A stretch of 64,000 bases of DNA from Anaerolineae bacterium. GTDB lineage: Bacteria; Chloroflexota; Anaerolineae; Anaerolineales; Anaerolineaceae. Position 1 is the first letter of the stretch. Every line of letters begins with the position of its first letter. Of the stretch, positions 29,124 through 38,400 are shown piece after piece. The notes beneath the pieces are model-generated. The model did not search any database and had not been told where the DNA came from. It was given only the letters and a program-made list of their open reading frames with translations. Where the stretch lies: assembly GCA_013178095.1 (NCBI GenBank), contig JABLXK010000006.1, positions 1 to 64,000 of the forward strand. The letters are read 5' to 3'. A program made the position numbers and the translations under genes.

Positions 29124-30188
29124 ATGGAAAAAAACATTGTACTTTTACCCGGAGACGGGATCGGGCCGGAAGTGGTTGGGCAGGCGGTGCGCGTACTGGA
29201 GGCGGCTGCCGCGGCTTGTGGAACAAGCCTGCGATTCACTGAACGCCTGCTGGGCGGCTGTTCCATCGACCGCTTTGGCACGGCCATGACCGACGAAACC
29301 CTGGCGGATTGCCGGCAGGCAGACGCGGTTTTGCTCGGCGCGGTGGGCGGCCCCAAGTGGGACGACCCGCAAGCCAAAGTACGCCCGGAGCAGGGATTGC
29401 TGGGCTTGCGCAAGGGACTGGGGGTCTTCGCCAACCTGCGCCCGGTGCGCGTGCACCCCGACCTGGTGTCGGCCTCCCCGCTCAAACCCAAGCGATTGGC
29501 AGGCGTGGACCTGATTGTGGTGCGCGAGCTGACCGGCGGCCTGTATTTTGGACAGCCTAAGGGTCGCCAGATGGTGAACGGCCGCGAGCAAGCGGTGGAT
29601 ACGCTGGTGTACACCGATGAAGAGATCCGCCGGGTGGTGCGCCTGGCGTTTCGCTTCGCGCAGCAGCGCCGTAAGAAGGTTACCTCGGTGGACAAGGCCA
29701 ATGTGCTGGAATCCTCGCGCCTGTGGCGCAAGGTGGCGGTGGAAGTGGCGGCCGAGTTCCCCGATGTGGTGCTGGAGCACATGCTGGTGGACACGGCTTC
29801 CATGCGCCTGGTCTCGTCGCCGGCGGCCATCGACGTGCTGGTAACCGAAAACATGTTCGGCGACATCCTCACAGATGAAGCTTCCGTGCTGGCGGGCTCC
29901 ATGGGCATGCTGCCCTCAGCTTCGCTGGGCGAGGGCAGCGCAGGGTTGTACGAGCCCATCCACGGCTCCGCCCCCGACATCGCCGGCAAGGGCATCGCCA
30001 ACCCGCTCGGCACCATCCTGAGCACGGCTTTGCTGCTGCGCTATTCGCTGAACCTGCCGGATGCGGCGGCGCGCATTGAGGCGGCGGTGGATAAAGCCAT
30101 CAGCGACGGCCTGCGCACGGTTGACCTGGGAGGATCGCTCACCAGCCAGCAGATGACCGACGAAATCCTGGAGCGACTTAACGCATGA
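29124..30188 (+). CDS. leuB: 3-isopropylmalate dehydrogenase
   Basis: Oxidises and decarboxylates 3-isopropylmalate with NAD, and in this operon probably also 3-methylmalate for isoleucine. The 354 residues fit the family. GDGIGPEV at residues 10-17, the [11 protein letters not shown] substrate loop, the [12 protein letters not shown] catalytic Lys region, and the metal Asp motif [13 protein letters not shown] are present; [15 protein letters not shown] binds NAD. AAAGGAG precedes the ATG. It is followed by a short repeat-bearing spacer before ilvE. Confidence 0.97.
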   Translation: MEKNIVLLPGDGIGPEVVGQAVRVLEAAAAACGTSLRFTERLLGGCSIDRFGTAMTDETLADCRQADAVLLGAVGGPKWDDPQAKVRPEQGLLGLRKGLGVFANLRPVRVHPDLVSASPLKPKRLAGVDLIVVRELTGGLYFGQPKGRQMVNGREQAVDTLVYTDEEIRRVVRLAFRFAQQRRKKVTSVDKANVLESSRLWRKVAVEVAAEFPDVVLEHMLVDTASMRLVSSPAAIDVLVTENMFGDILTDEASVLAGSMGMLPSASLGEGSAGLYEPIHGSAPDIAGKGIANPLGTILSTALLLRYSLNLPDAAARIEAAVDKAISDGLRTVDLGGSLTSQQMTDEILERLNA

Positions 30189-30193
30189 TCGAT

Positions 30194-30254
30194 GTCATTG
30201 CGAGCCGGGCGTAGCCCAGCGCCTGCCCTCAGCGTAGCGTAGGGCGGCAATCTC
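30194..30254. repeat. REP-like palindromic intergenic repeat
   Basis: GTCATTGCGAG (30194-30204) and GGCAATCTC (30246-30254) bracket a palindromic middle with GGGCG and CGCC arms. The same outer sequences recur at about 31309, 31503, 58494 and 58731. It sits inside the operon between leuB and ilvE, so it is transcribed. Confidence 0.65.
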
Positions 30255-30300
30255 GAACTTATTGAAAAGAAATCATTAATCAACCAAAGAGGAGAATATT

Positions 30301-31242
30301 ATGAGCACTGATAAAAAATATATCTGGATGGATGGCGAAATGCTGGAAGCGGAAAAGGCCACCGTGCCTTTTCTGAACAGCGCTTTGCATTACGGCCTGG
30401 GCGTTTTCGAGGGCATCCGCGCCTACAAAACCGATAACGGCCCGGCGGTTTTCCGCCTGAAGGAACACATGGACCGCCTGATCGACTCGGCCATGATCCT
30501 GGGTTTCCGCGACCTGCCTTACACTTCTGAGGCCTTGTGCCAGGCGGTGGTGGACACGGTGGCGGCCAATAAGGTCGAGCAATGCTACATCCGCCCGCTG
30601 ATCTACGCCGGCGGCCCGGCCTTGAGCCTGAACCTGGATGACACCCAGCCCAAGGTCGGCATTGCCGTCTGGCAGATGGGTGTTTATCTGGGTGAGGAAG
30701 CCCTGGAAGCAGGCATCCGCGCCAATATCGCCTCTTTCACCCGCCATCATCCCAACGTGATGATGACCAAATCCAAATCCACCGGCAACTACACCAACAG
30801 CACGCTCGCCAAGACCGAATCGATGCGCCTGGGCTTTGAAGAAGCCATCATGCTCGATCCGCAGGGCTACGTGGCCGAATGCACCGGTGAAAACCTGTTC
30901 ATCGTGCGCAACGGCAAGGTCATCACACCCTTCACCGCGGCCGTCCTGGAAGGCATCACGCGCCATTCCATCCTGACCCTGTGCGCCGACCTGGGCATCG
31001 AAACGCTTGAGCAGCCCGTCTCGCGCGACCAGCTTTATATTGCCGATGAGCTGTTCGTGTGCGGCACGGCCGCCGAGTGCATCGCCATCCGCGAGGTGGA
31101 TTTCCGTACCATCGGCATCGGACGCATGGGCCCCGTCACCCGCCAGATTCAGAAAGCCTTCCATGCCGCCATCACCGGCAAAGGCCCGCGCTCGCCCGAG
31201 TGGTTGACTTACGTGAATGCCAAACAAACCGTGGCAGCTTAA
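30301..31242 (+). CDS. ilvE: Branched-chain amino acid aminotransferase
   Basis: A PLP class IV aminotransferase that makes the last step to leucine, isoleucine and valine with glutamate. The 313 residues match IlvE. HYGLGVFEGIRAYKT near residues 30-44 and the PLP Lys in MTKSKSTGNY near residue 160 are clear; EAIMLDPQGYVAECTGENLFIV is the class IV signature. An AAAGAGGAG site precedes the ATG. It is the last gene of the ilv-leu unit and is followed by a repeat-rich spacer. Confidence 0.97.
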   Translation: MSTDKKYIWMDGEMLEAEKATVPFLNSALHYGLGVFEGIRAYKTDNGPAVFRLKEHMDRLIDSAMILGFRDLPYTSEALCQAVVDTVAANKVEQCYIRPLIYAGGPALSLNLDDTQPKVGIAVWQMGVYLGEEALEAGIRANIASFTRHHPNVMMTKSKSTGNYTNSTLAKTESMRLGFEEAIMLDPQGYVAECTGENLFIVRNGKVITPFTAAVLEGITRHSILTLCADLGIETLEQPVSRDQLYIADELFVCGTAAECIAIREVDFRTIGIGRMGPVTRQIQKAFHAAITGKGPRSPEWLTYVNAKQTVAA

Positions 31243-31257
31243 TAATAACTATTTGTG

Positions 31258-31290
31258 GGGCATACATTCACCTGCACCCCGCAGAGGCGT
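31258..31290. repeat. Dispersed 33-bp repeat, copy 1
   Basis: The stretch beginning GGGCATACATTCACCT and ending CGCAGAGGCGT matches 37619-37651 at 31 of 33 positions. It lies just after ilvE. The second copy is downstream of the IS110 element. Confidence 0.7.
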
Positions 31291-31308
31291 AAACGAAATC
31301 CGACTATG

Positions 31309-31560
31309 ATTGTCCTTGCGAGGTCTGCGCTTGTGCTTGAGCGCAGACCGAAGCAATCTCAGTGCTAAATTAAAGTGACGGTAGAAAGTCAGGCAAGAAT
31401 ACCTGACCTGCTGCTGGACGATGGTGTACATTATTTTGAGATTGCCACGTCGCCTGCCCTCAGCGTAGCGCAGGACTTCGCTCCTCGCGAAATCATTTCC
31501 CATGATTGTCTTTGCGAAGCCCGCGTCAGCGGGCTGTGGCAATCTCTACGCCAAAATGAC
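31309..31560. repeat. Cluster of TTGCGAG/GCAATCTC palindromic repeats
   Basis: Three units are visible. The first, 31309-31360, has a GGTCTGCGC/GCGCAGACC stem inside TTGCGAG...GCAATCTC. The second, in inverted orientation, runs from GAGATTGC near 31438 to CCTCGCGAAATCAT near 31494. The third, 31503-31545, has a GCCCGC-GTCA-GCGGGC stem. The first and second together resemble the composite element at 58731-58879, including GATGGTGTACAT and GAGATTGCCACGTCGC. No coding frame is supported here. Confidence 0.65.
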
Positions 31561-31582
31561 ATAGGTGATTGGGAAAACAAAA

Positions 31583-31627
31583 ATCATGTATAGACATTCT
31601 TGACAAATTGTCTATACATGATAGAAT
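31583..31627 (+). promoter_or_regulatory. carAB promoter enclosed by a 14+14 bp perfect inverted repeat
   Basis: The -35 box TTGACA (31600-31605) and -10 box TAGAAT (31622-31627) are 16 bases apart. Perfect inverted arms ATCATGTATAGACA (31583-31596) and TGTCTATACATGAT (31609-31622) flank a 12-base spacer holding the -35 box. A dimeric repressor bound here would block RNA polymerase. The GTCTATAC core is reminiscent of GntR-family sites, but the regulator is unknown. Confidence 0.75.
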
Positions 31628-31646
31628 AGCCTGCGATATGTCCCCC

Positions 31647-31730
31647 ATGAACCGAACGCTGCGAACCCGAATTCAACCCACCGTTTCTCCCCGGGAAGAC
31701 GGCCGCCTGGATTTATCGCCGAAAGCGTGA
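31647..31730 (+). CDS. Possible Arg-rich leader peptide of carAB
   Basis: A 27-residue frame beginning MNRTLRTRIQ, with five Arg codons including three in positions 3-8. It lies between the carAB promoter and the leader terminator. Because carbamoyl phosphate feeds arginine synthesis, an arginine-sensing leader would make sense, but no ribosome site is evident and the Arg content may be chance in GC-rich DNA. An in-frame ATG at 31638 could be the start instead. Confidence 0.3.
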   Translation: MNRTLRTRIQPTVSPREDGRLDLSPKA

Positions 31731-31767
31731 GCGCAGCACAATGAGCGTCATTTAAAGCAAAACCCAA

Positions 31768-31799
31768 ACAGCCCTTCTTTTCGGAGGGCTGTTTTTTTT
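31768..31799 (+). terminator. Leader terminator (attenuator) upstream of carA
   Basis: ACAGCCCT (31768-31775) and AGGGCTGT (31785-31792) form an 8-bp stem followed by a run of eight T. It lies after the carAB promoter and 71 bases before the carA ATG, so it must be read through for expression and probably acts as an attenuator. No clear antiterminator or PyrR site was identified. Confidence 0.8.
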
Positions 31800-31870
31800 G
31801 CGCCTGCGCCCGGCGGGCGGTTCACGAGGGAAGATCGCAATTTTGCGTTGATGATGGAGCGTTATTCAAT

Positions 31871-33001
31871 ATGGAAGCTGCAATTCTCGTTTTACAGGAC
31901 GGCACTGTGCTGCAAGGACGCGCCTTCGGTGCGCCGGCAGACGCCGTTTTCGAGCTGGTCTTCAACACCAGCATGAGTGGTTATCAGGAAATTCTCAGCG
32001 ATCCCTCCTACCGCGGGCAGGGCGTGCTCTTCACCGCCCCGCACATCGGCAACGTGGGCATCAACCTGGAAGACGATGAATCCGCCCGCCCGCAGGTATC
32101 GGCGCTGGTGATTAACCACCTCAGCCCGCTGGTCTCCAACTGGCGCGCAGCCCTGCCGCTGGCGGACTGGCTGGCGCAACAGGGCGTGCCTGGCATCGCT
32201 GACCTGGACACGCGCTGGCTGACGCGCCGCCTGCGCGACGGCGGCACCCAAAAGGCCGCCTTGTCCACCCGCGGCACCAGCCCGGAAAAACTGATGGCGA
32301 TGGTCAACGCCTGGCCGGGCCTGGACGGGCGCGACATGGTGCGGGAGGTGACCTGCCAAGCTCCTTACGACTGGCCGGGCGACGCGGGCAGCGCCTGGGT
32401 GATGGCGGAAGGTAATGCGTCCACCTCCCGCATCGTGGCCTACGATTTCGGCATCAAGGAGAACATCCTGCGCCACCTGGCCGCCGGCGGTGCGCGCGTC
32501 ACGGTCGTGCCGGCTGCCACCCCCGCGCGCGAAGCGCTGGCATTCCACCCGGACGGCGTATTCCTTTCCAACGGCCCGGGCGACCCGTCCGGGCTGCCTT
32601 ATTTGGTGGATATTGTGCGGGAGCTGCTGGATAGCGGCGTGCCGCTCTTCGGCATCTGCCTGGGGCACCAGTTAATCGGCCGCGCCCTGGGGGCGGGCAC
32701 CCGCCGCCTGGCTTTCGGCCACCACGGCGGCAACCATCCCGTGCAGCACCTGCCTTCCGGCAAGGTGCTGATCACGGCCCAGAACCATAATTACTGCGTG
32801 GCGCCGGAAGACCTGGACCCGGCCGAGGTGGAGATCACCTATAAAAGTCTGAACGATGGTTCGCTGGAAGGCTTCCGCCTGAAACGCAAGCCGGTGCTGA
32901 GCGTGCAGTTCCACCCCGAGGCCGCCCCCGGCCCGCACGATGCGCACGGCATTTTCCGCGAATTTTTCCAGATGATTGATCAGGTGGTCTGCCATGCCTA
33001 A
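31871..33001 (+). CDS. carA: Carbamoyl-phosphate synthase small (glutaminase) subunit
   Basis: Hydrolyses glutamine and channels ammonia to CarB. The 376-residue protein has the N-terminal CarA domain ([20 protein letters not shown]) and a class I glutamine amidotransferase domain with the nucleophilic Cys in [15 protein letters not shown] and the His/Glu dyad in [24 protein letters not shown] is also present. It overlaps carB by eight bases. Control is probably exerted by the palindromic promoter and terminator upstream. Confidence 0.97.
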   Translation: MEAAILVLQDGTVLQGRAFGAPADAVFELVFNTSMSGYQEILSDPSYRGQGVLFTAPHIGNVGINLEDDESARPQVSALVINHLSPLVSNWRAALPLADWLAQQGVPGIADLDTRWLTRRLRDGGTQKAALSTRGTSPEKLMAMVNAWPGLDGRDMVREVTCQAPYDWPGDAGSAWVMAEGNASTSRIVAYDFGIKENILRHLAAGGARVTVVPAATPAREALAFHPDGVFLSNGPGDPSGLPYLVDIVRELLDSGVPLFGICLGHQLIGRALGAGTRRLAFGHHGGNHPVQHLPSGKVLITAQNHNYCVAPEDLDPAEVEITYKSLNDGSLEGFRLKRKPVLSVQFHPEAAPGPHDAHGIFREFFQMIDQVVCHA

Positions 33002-36000
33002 GCGCGACGACATCCATACCATCCTCATTCCCGGCTCCGGCGCGATTGTGATCGGCCAGGCGGCCGAGTTCGACTACTCCGGCACGCAGGCGCTCAAAGC
33101 CTTGCGCGCACAGGGCTACCGCGTGGTACTGGTCAATTCCAACCCAGCCACCATCATGACCGACCCTGAATTGGCTGAGGCCACTTACATCGAGCCGCTC
33201 ACCCCGCACGCGCTGGAAGCCATCATCCGCCAGGAGCGCCCGGACGCCATGCTGCCCACCGTGGGCGGACAAACCGGGCTGAACCTGGCACTGGCGCTCA
33301 GCCGCAGCGGCGTGCTGGACAAGTATGGCGTGCGCCTGATCGGTGCGGATATCCGCGCGATTGAGGCTGCCGAAGACCGCCTGCTGTTCCGCGATACAAT
33401 GAAAAAAGCAAGCATTCCCACCCCGCGCGGCGGCGCGGCTTGCTCCCTGGCTGAAGCGCAGGCGCTGGCGGACGAGATCGGCTACCCGCTGCTGGTGCGC
33501 GCCTCTTTCGCGCTGGGCGGCACAGGCGCCGCCTGGGTTTGGGAGCCCGCCGGGCTGCCCGAAGCCGTGGGCAAGGCCATGGCCGCCTCACCCATCGGCC
33601 AGGCCTGGATCGAGGAAAGCATTCAGGGCTGGAAGGAATTCGAACTGGAGGTCATGCGCGATCGGGCCGATAACTTCGCTGTCATCTGCGCCATCGAAAA
33701 CCTCGACCCCATGGGCGTGCACACCGGCGACAGCATCACGGTCGCGCCCGCCCAGACCCTCACCGACCGCGAGTACCAGGTGCTGCGCGACCTGGCGCGG
33801 CGCGTGCTCAGCACGGTGGGCGTGGAAACCGGCGGCGCCAACGTGCAGTTTGCCGTCCATCCTGAAACGGGGCGCGCCGTGGTGATCGAAATGAACCCGC
33901 GCGTCAGCCGTTCCTCCGCCCTGGCCTCCAAGGCCACCGGCGTGCCCATCGCCAAGCTGGCCGCGCTGGTGGCGGCGGGCTTCACCCTGGACGAGATCCC
34001 CAACGACATCACCGGACGGACCACGGCCGCCTTCGAACCCTCGCTGGATTACACCGTGGTCAAGATCCCGCGCTGGGCATTCGAGAAGTTTCCCGGCGTG
34101 GATGACCGGCTCGGCCCGCAGATGAAATCGGTGGGCGAGGTCATGGCGCTGGGGCGCACCTTCCCCGAAGCGCTGCACAAGGCCGTCCAGTCGCTGGAAA
34201 TCGGCGTGGACGCGCTGGACGGCAGCGGCCCGGCGCGTGGGCTGCCGGAGAAAACCGAAGATCTGACTACTCTGGCTATCCCCACTGCCGACCGCCTGTT
34301 CCGCGTGTACCGCGCGGTTGGCCAAGGCTTGTCTTTGGAAAGTATCCAGAAAGCCAGCGGCTATGACCTGTGGTTCCTGGCGGAGCTGCAAGCCATCCAC
34401 CAAATGCAGGCGCGGCTCGCGGCTGCCGATCCGCAAGAGGAACAATTCCCAACCCTGCTGCGCGCCGCCAAGCGCCTGGGTTTTACCGACAGCCACCTGG
34501 CGCGCCTGCTGGGCATTTCCGAGGATGCAGTCAGGGGGCTGAGAAAGCAACTGGGTATCCTGCCCACCTTCCAGCGCGTGGATACCTGCGCCGCCGAATT
34601 CGAAGCGCAGACACCCTACCTCTACAGCGCTTATGAAACGGAAGATGAAGCCCGCCCCACCGGCAAACCCAAGGTCCTCATCCTGGGCGGCGGACCCAAC
34701 CGCATTGGCCAGGGCATCGAATTCGACTACTGCTGCTGCCAGGCGGCCTTCGCCTTGCAGCGCCTGGGCTACGAGACGGTCATGCTGAACTGCAACCCCG
34801 AGACGGTCTCCACCGATTACGACACCGCCGCGCGCCTGTACTTCGAACCGCTCACCTTTGAGCATGTGCTCAACGTGGTGGAGCGTGAGCGCCCGCAGGG
34901 TGTGATCGTGCAGTTCGGCGGGCAGACGCCCCTCAACCTGGCTGCCCGCTTGGAGGCGGCCGGCGTGCCCGTGCTGGGCACCTCGCCGCACGCCATTCAA
35001 TTATCCGAGGACCGCGAGGAGTTCGCCAAATTGCTGCGCGAGCTGGATATCCCCCAGCCCGATAATGGTATCGCGCGTTCACTGGAAGAAGCCCGCGGTG
35101 TGGCCGCCGGGTTGGGCTACCCGGTGCTGGTGCGGCCGTCTTTCGTGCTGGGCGGGCGCGCCATGGCGCTGGTGGAAAGCGAAGCGCGCCTGGCGGAGTT
35201 CATCCAAAAAGCCTTCGAGGCTTCCCCCGGCCAACCGCTGCTGATCGACAAGTTCATGGAGGATGCCTTCGAGATTGACGTGGACGCGCTGGCGGACGGC
35301 GAGCGCGTGGTGATCGGCGCGGTCATGCAGCACATCGAGGAAGCCGGTGTGCATTCCGGCGACGCCGCCTGCGTGCTGCCGCCCTATAAGGTCAGCGCCT
35401 ACCACCAGGGCATCATGCGCGAGTTCACCGAACAGCTGGGCCTGGCGCTGGGTGTGCGCGGGCTGTTGAACGTGCAGTTCGCCCTCAAGGATGAGATGGT
35501 CTACGTGCTGGAGGTCAACCCGCGCGCCTCGCGCACCGTGCCTTACGCCAGCAAAGCCACCGGCCTGAACCTGGCTTACGTGGCTGCGCAGGTCATGGCC
35601 GGCTGCAAGCTGGCCGAGTTGGGCGTCACCGAGGAGCCGCGCGTGGATGGCTTTTTCGTAAAGGAAGCCGTTCTGCCTTTCAACAAACTGCCCGGCAGCA
35701 GCGTGCTGCTGGGACCGGAGATGCGCTCCACCGGTGAGGTGATGGGGCATGCCGCCCATTTTGGGCTGGCCTTCGCCAAATCGCAGATCGCTGCCGGGGA
35801 GAGCCTGCCGCTGGCGGGCGCCGCCCTGATCAGCGTCAACGACTACGACAAGAGCGCCGGGTTGAAGATCGCCCGCGACCTGCAGCGCATGGGCTTCGCA
35901 CTGCTGGCCACTCCCGGCACGGCGGCTTTCTTCAGCAAGGTGGGGCTGCCCGTGCAGGCGGTCCACAAGCTGGGCGAAGCCTCGCCGCACGTGGTTGACC

Positions 36001-36209
36001 TCATCCGCGCAGGTCAAGTGCAGATGATCGTCAACACCCCGCTGGGGCCCAACGCCCATCAGGACGGCGCCGAGATCCGCGCGGCTGCGCTGGCTATGGG
36101 CGTGCCCCTGCTGACCACCCTCTCGGCGGCCGCCGCGGCTGTCTCCGCCATCCGCGTCCTGCGCCAGGAAGAGCTGCACTACCGCAGCCTGCAGGAGCAT
36201 TTCTCTTAG
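32994..36209 (+). CDS. carB: Carbamoyl-phosphate synthase large subunit
   Basis: Makes carbamoyl phosphate from bicarbonate, ammonia and two ATP for pyrimidines and arginine. The protein has two ATP-grasp halves: the first starts at [21 protein letters not shown] and the second at [21 protein letters not shown], joined by an oligomerisation helix region, with an MGS-like allosteric domain at the C-terminus ([22 protein letters not shown]). The ATG at 32994 is chosen, since family members begin MPKR and AGGTGG lies seven bases before it; this gives 1071 residues. An earlier in-frame ATG at 32976 is less likely. Confidence 0.97.
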   Translation: MPKRDDIHTILIPGSGAIVIGQAAEFDYSGTQALKALRAQGYRVVLVNSNPATIMTDPELAEATYIEPLTPHALEAIIRQERPDAMLPTVGGQTGLNLALALSRSGVLDKYGVRLIGADIRAIEAAEDRLLFRDTMKKASIPTPRGGAACSLAEAQALADEIGYPLLVRASFALGGTGAAWVWEPAGLPEAVGKAMAASPIGQAWIEESIQGWKEFELEVMRDRADNFAVICAIENLDPMGVHTGDSITVAPAQTLTDREYQVLRDLARRVLSTVGVETGGANVQFAVHPETGRAVVIEMNPRVSRSSALASKATGVPIAKLAALVAAGFTLDEIPNDITGRTTAAFEPSLDYTVVKIPRWAFEKFPGVDDRLGPQMKSVGEVMALGRTFPEALHKAVQSLEIGVDALDGSGPARGLPEKTEDLTTLAIPTADRLFRVYRAVGQGLSLESIQKASGYDLWFLAELQAIHQMQARLAAADPQEEQFPTLLRAAKRLGFTDSHLARLLGISEDAVRGLRKQLGILPTFQRVDTCAAEFEAQTPYLYSAYETEDEARPTGKPKVLILGGGPNRIGQGIEFDYCCCQAAFALQRLGYETVMLNCNPETVSTDYDTAARLYFEPLTFEHVLNVVERERPQGVIVQFGGQTPLNLAARLEAAGVPVLGTSPHAIQLSEDREEFAKLLRELDIPQPDNGIARSLEEARGVAAGLGYPVLVRPSFVLGGRAMALVESEARLAEFIQKAFEASPGQPLLIDKFMEDAFEIDVDALADGERVVIGAVMQHIEEAGVHSGDAACVLPPYKVSAYHQGIMREFTEQLGLALGVRGLLNVQFALKDEMVYVLEVNPRASRTVPYASKATGLNLAYVAAQVMAGCKLAELGVTEEPRVDGFFVKEAVLPFNKLPGSSVLLGPEMRSTGEVMGHAAHFGLAFAKSQIAAGESLPLAGAALISVNDYDKSAGLKIARDLQRMGFALLATPGTAAFFSKVGLPVQAVHKLGEASPHVVDLIRAGQVQMIVNTPLGPNAHQDGAEIRAAALAMGVPLLTTLSAAAAAVSAIRVLRQEELHYRSLQEHFS

Positions 36210-36292
36210 TAATCTTAACGCCAATGTGATTTTACGAAGGTTGGATTGAGTGCAACGAAATCCAACTCTTGCAAATCAGGTTGAGTTTTTAT

Positions 36293-37396
36293 AGATACCG
36301 TCTTGCTTGTCAAGCCCCAAGAGCAAAATTGGGGTCAAAAGGCATATCCGTCTTGATAACGCCATAAGCCAAAACCAGCAGTTTGCGCATGGCGGCACCC
36401 ACTACTGCCATCTTGCACAATCCGCGATCCGCCAGGCGCTGGCTGAACTCGCGGATGATCGGATTGTGTTTCCTGGCCACAAGGGCAGGCATATAGAGTG
36501 CATGCCGCAAAGCGGCATTGCCAGTCTTGGATAATCTGCTCTTGCGGTGGATGGAGACGCCGGATTGGAATTGACGGGGATTCAATCCCGCATAAGCTGT
36601 CAGTTGACGGGAGCCGCTGAATTCGCGAAAATCACGGATCTCGGCTAATAATCTGGCCGCGCTGAGTTCTCCGATCCCGGGGATGGAGACCAACAAGTCA
36701 TACTGATGGCTGAGGCGGGCATCCAGCTGGATCAACTTGTGAATTGCCTGGCGCAGCAGCCGGATCTTTTCATCCAGGAATTCAACATGCTCATACAAGA
36801 TGGCATCCACCAGCGGTACGTCGGCGCTGAACTCCTGACGATTGCGTTCCTGCTGTTTGATCGCCATCAACGCATCCAATGCATGTACCAGGGCCTTGAG
36901 GGCCTTGAAAGCAGGCTCCGCAGGACACCACAGCCCCGGTTTTTCCCTTTGGCAGAACTCCGCGATCAATAAAGCATCTGTTTTATCGGTCTTGTTGCGT
37001 TTCAGGCGGCTGGCAGCGTAAGCCTTGATGCGGGCAGGATTGACCACGCTGACCCGATAACCGCACAGGTACAGATAATCCGCGGCGGCATAGCCATATT
37101 GTCCGGTGGCTTCCATGCAGGCATGCACCTCCCTGCAGCCATGCTGCCTGAGCCACTTTTCCAATAGCTTGAATCCCTCCTGTTTATTATCGATTCTCAG
37201 ATATTGAGTTCCTTCTTCCTGCAGCAGGGCAATATCCAGCGTATGCTTGGAGACATCGATACCGATGATTGATTGTGTCATTTTTCCACCTCTTTGGTAA
37301 ACTTGGGATGGGGCACTGGTTGAGCGTTCAGAGATTGGATCAACCTTGTGAATGCAAGCTCATTTCCAATGTGTTGGAAAGGCTTCAGATACCGTC
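36293..37396 (-). mobile_element. IS110-family insertion sequence
   Basis: A single transposase gene with short non-coding flanks, bordered by a 10-base direct repeat AGATACCGTC at 36293-36302 and 37387-37396. These repeats are my best guess for the boundaries; IS110 elements lack terminal inverted repeats and end at a short shared core. The element lies between carB and a hairpin terminator at 37536. In the IS110 group the non-coding end upstream of the gene, here 37282 onward on the minus strand, is expected to encode the bridge RNA. Confidence 0.7.
36310..37281 (-). CDS. IS110-family transposase
   Basis: A 323-residue DEDD-type recombinase that works with a structured bridge RNA to join element and target. 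The N-terminal RuvC-like domain shows IIGIDVSKHTLDIAL (first Asp at residue 9), CMEATGQYG (Glu), and NKTDKTDALLIAEF (last Asp residues). The C-terminal Tnp_20 domain has the SIPGIGELSAARLLAEI helix-hairpin-helix and YAGLNPRQFQSGVS, whose Ser is the proposed nucleophile. The frame is intact and full length, so the element may be active. It reads opposite to carAB. Confidence 0.95.
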   Translation of the reverse strand: MTQSIIGIDVSKHTLDIALLQEEGTQYLRIDNKQEGFKLLEKWLRQHGCREVHACMEATGQYGYAAADYLYLCGYRVSVVNPARIKAYAASRLKRNKTDKTDALLIAEFCQREKPGLWCPAEPAFKALKALVHALDALMAIKQQERNRQEFSADVPLVDAILYEHVEFLDEKIRLLRQAIHKLIQLDARLSHQYDLLVSIPGIGELSAARLLAEIRDFREFSGSRQLTAYAGLNPRQFQSGVSIHRKSRLSKTGNAALRHALYMPALVARKHNPIIREFSQRLADRGLCKMAVVGAAMRKLLVLAYGVIKTDMPFDPNFALGA

Positions 37397-37535
37397 CGAT
37401 CTCAACTCGGAAAAAGGCCAGGGGATCTTATCTACGCATCGGGCTTGATGCCTGAAGGGCGGATCCAGATTCACCCTGGCTTTGCGCAATCGGTGCCTTC
37501 AGCCTTTCTAACACATCTACCCTTAAAGATACAAG
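37282..37535. other. Non-coding flank of the IS110 element and repaired carAB downstream region
   Basis: No gene is supported. The first about 115 bases belong to the IS end upstream of the transposase and may encode part of the bridge RNA. Beyond 37397 a small CCGA...TCGG hairpin is seen, then sequence that presumably followed carB before insertion. Confidence 0.4.
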
Positions 37536-37566
37536 GTCGGATTGGTGCTTTTCCAATCCGACTTTT
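37536..37566 (+). terminator. Intrinsic terminator, probably the original end of carAB
   Basis: GTCGGATTGG (37536-37545) and CCAATCCGAC (37553-37562) form a 10-bp perfect stem with a TGCTTTT loop and a short T tail. On the plus strand it would have closed the carAB transcript before the insertion sequence landed upstream of it. A related weaker hairpin with GTTGGATT/AATCCAAC arms is at 36240-36266. Confidence 0.65.
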
Positions 37567-37618
37567 CGCAAATTTCATTTTATTAATTTAGATGAGCGGA
37601 GATATTTTGCAGAAAGCA

Positions 37619-37651
37619 GGGCACACATTCACCTACACCCCGCAGAGGCGT
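37619..37651. repeat. Dispersed 33-bp repeat, copy 2
   Basis: Starts GGGCACACATTCACCT and matches 31258-31290 at 31 of 33 positions. Here it continues into GTGTGCC, so GGCACAC (37620-37626) and GTGTGCC (37651 onward) can pair as a hairpin; the first copy lacks that pairing. Confidence 0.7.
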
Positions 37652-37749
37652 GTGTGCCATTTCTATATAACACTGCAAACCGCTGCCTGCTTTCCTCCCT
37701 CTCTAGAGGAAATTAGTTAAGATTTTTTACCGGATGCTATAATCAAAAT

Positions 37750-38049
37750 ATGAAAATCGATATGCTTCTGCAATCCAAAGAAATTAAGGCATTTTGTAAG
37801 AAAAACCATATCCGCAAGCTGTCTTTCTTTGGGTCGGTCATTCGCAACGATTTCGGACAGAATAGCGATATAGACGTTTTAGTCGAATTCGAAGCTGGTC
37901 ATACCCCTGGTTATGATTTTTTCCTGATGGAAGAAGAATTATCTCATTTGTTAAAGCGAAAAGTGGATTTGCAGACCCCTGCTTTTCTAAGCCCGGAAAT
38001 TCGTGGATCCGTTTTGGATAAGGCTGTGATTGCATATGAGCGAGCATGA
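37750..38049 (+). CDS. mntA: MntA-type minimal nucleotidyltransferase antitoxin
   Basis: A 99-residue nucleotidyltransferase of the MNT group. In characterised pairs MntA adds AMP residues to a tyrosine of the HepT toxin and silences it. The signature GSVIRNDFGQNSDIDVLVEF near residues 28-47 has the catalytic Gly-Ser and Asp-x-Asp. The gene overlaps the following HEPN gene by 14 bases, the standard order for the pair. It lies just downstream of the IS110 element and the repeat copy, in a plastic segment. Confidence 0.9.
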   Translation: MKIDMLLQSKEIKAFCKKNHIRKLSFFGSVIRNDFGQNSDIDVLVEFEAGHTPGYDFFLMEEELSHLLKRKVDLQTPAFLSPEIRGSVLDKAVIAYERA

Positions 38050-38374
38050 TCCTTCGATAACCTTCAAGCAAATGCTTTCCAGCGCCCGTGAAGCGATAGA
38101 AATCAGCCGTGGAAAATCCCGTGAGGATTTGGATAACGACCGTTTATTGAATTTGGCTCTGACCAGGCTGATCGAGATCATTGGTGAATCGGCTAATCGG
38201 ATTCCGGTAACAGAACGGGAGAAATATCCTGACCTTCCCTGGGTTCAAATGATCGGCGCTCGCAATCGCTTGATTCACGGTTACGACAACGTGGATTTCG
38301 ATGTGCTTTGGGCGATCATTCAAAATGATTTGCCACGGTTGGTCATTCGATTGAAAGAAATTGTAAAAAGCTAA
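38036..38374 (+). CDS. hepT: HepT-like HEPN ribonuclease toxin
   Basis: A 112-residue HEPN (DUF86) toxin that would cleave RNA. The catalytic motif R-x4-H-x-Y is intact as RNRLIHGY near residues 81-88; the Tyr is the residue adenylylated by MntA in studied pairs. The ATG at 38036 is preferred to a TTG at 38030. It overlaps mntA, so synthesis of toxin and antitoxin is coupled. The AT content is a little higher than the surrounding enzymes. Confidence 0.9.
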   Translation: MSEHDPSITFKQMLSSAREAIEISRGKSREDLDNDRLLNLALTRLIEIIGESANRIPVTEREKYPDLPWVQMIGARNRLIHGYDNVDFDVLWAIIQNDLPRLVIRLKEIVKS

Positions 38375-38400
38375 TCCTCATTATTAATTTTTATAATCCT

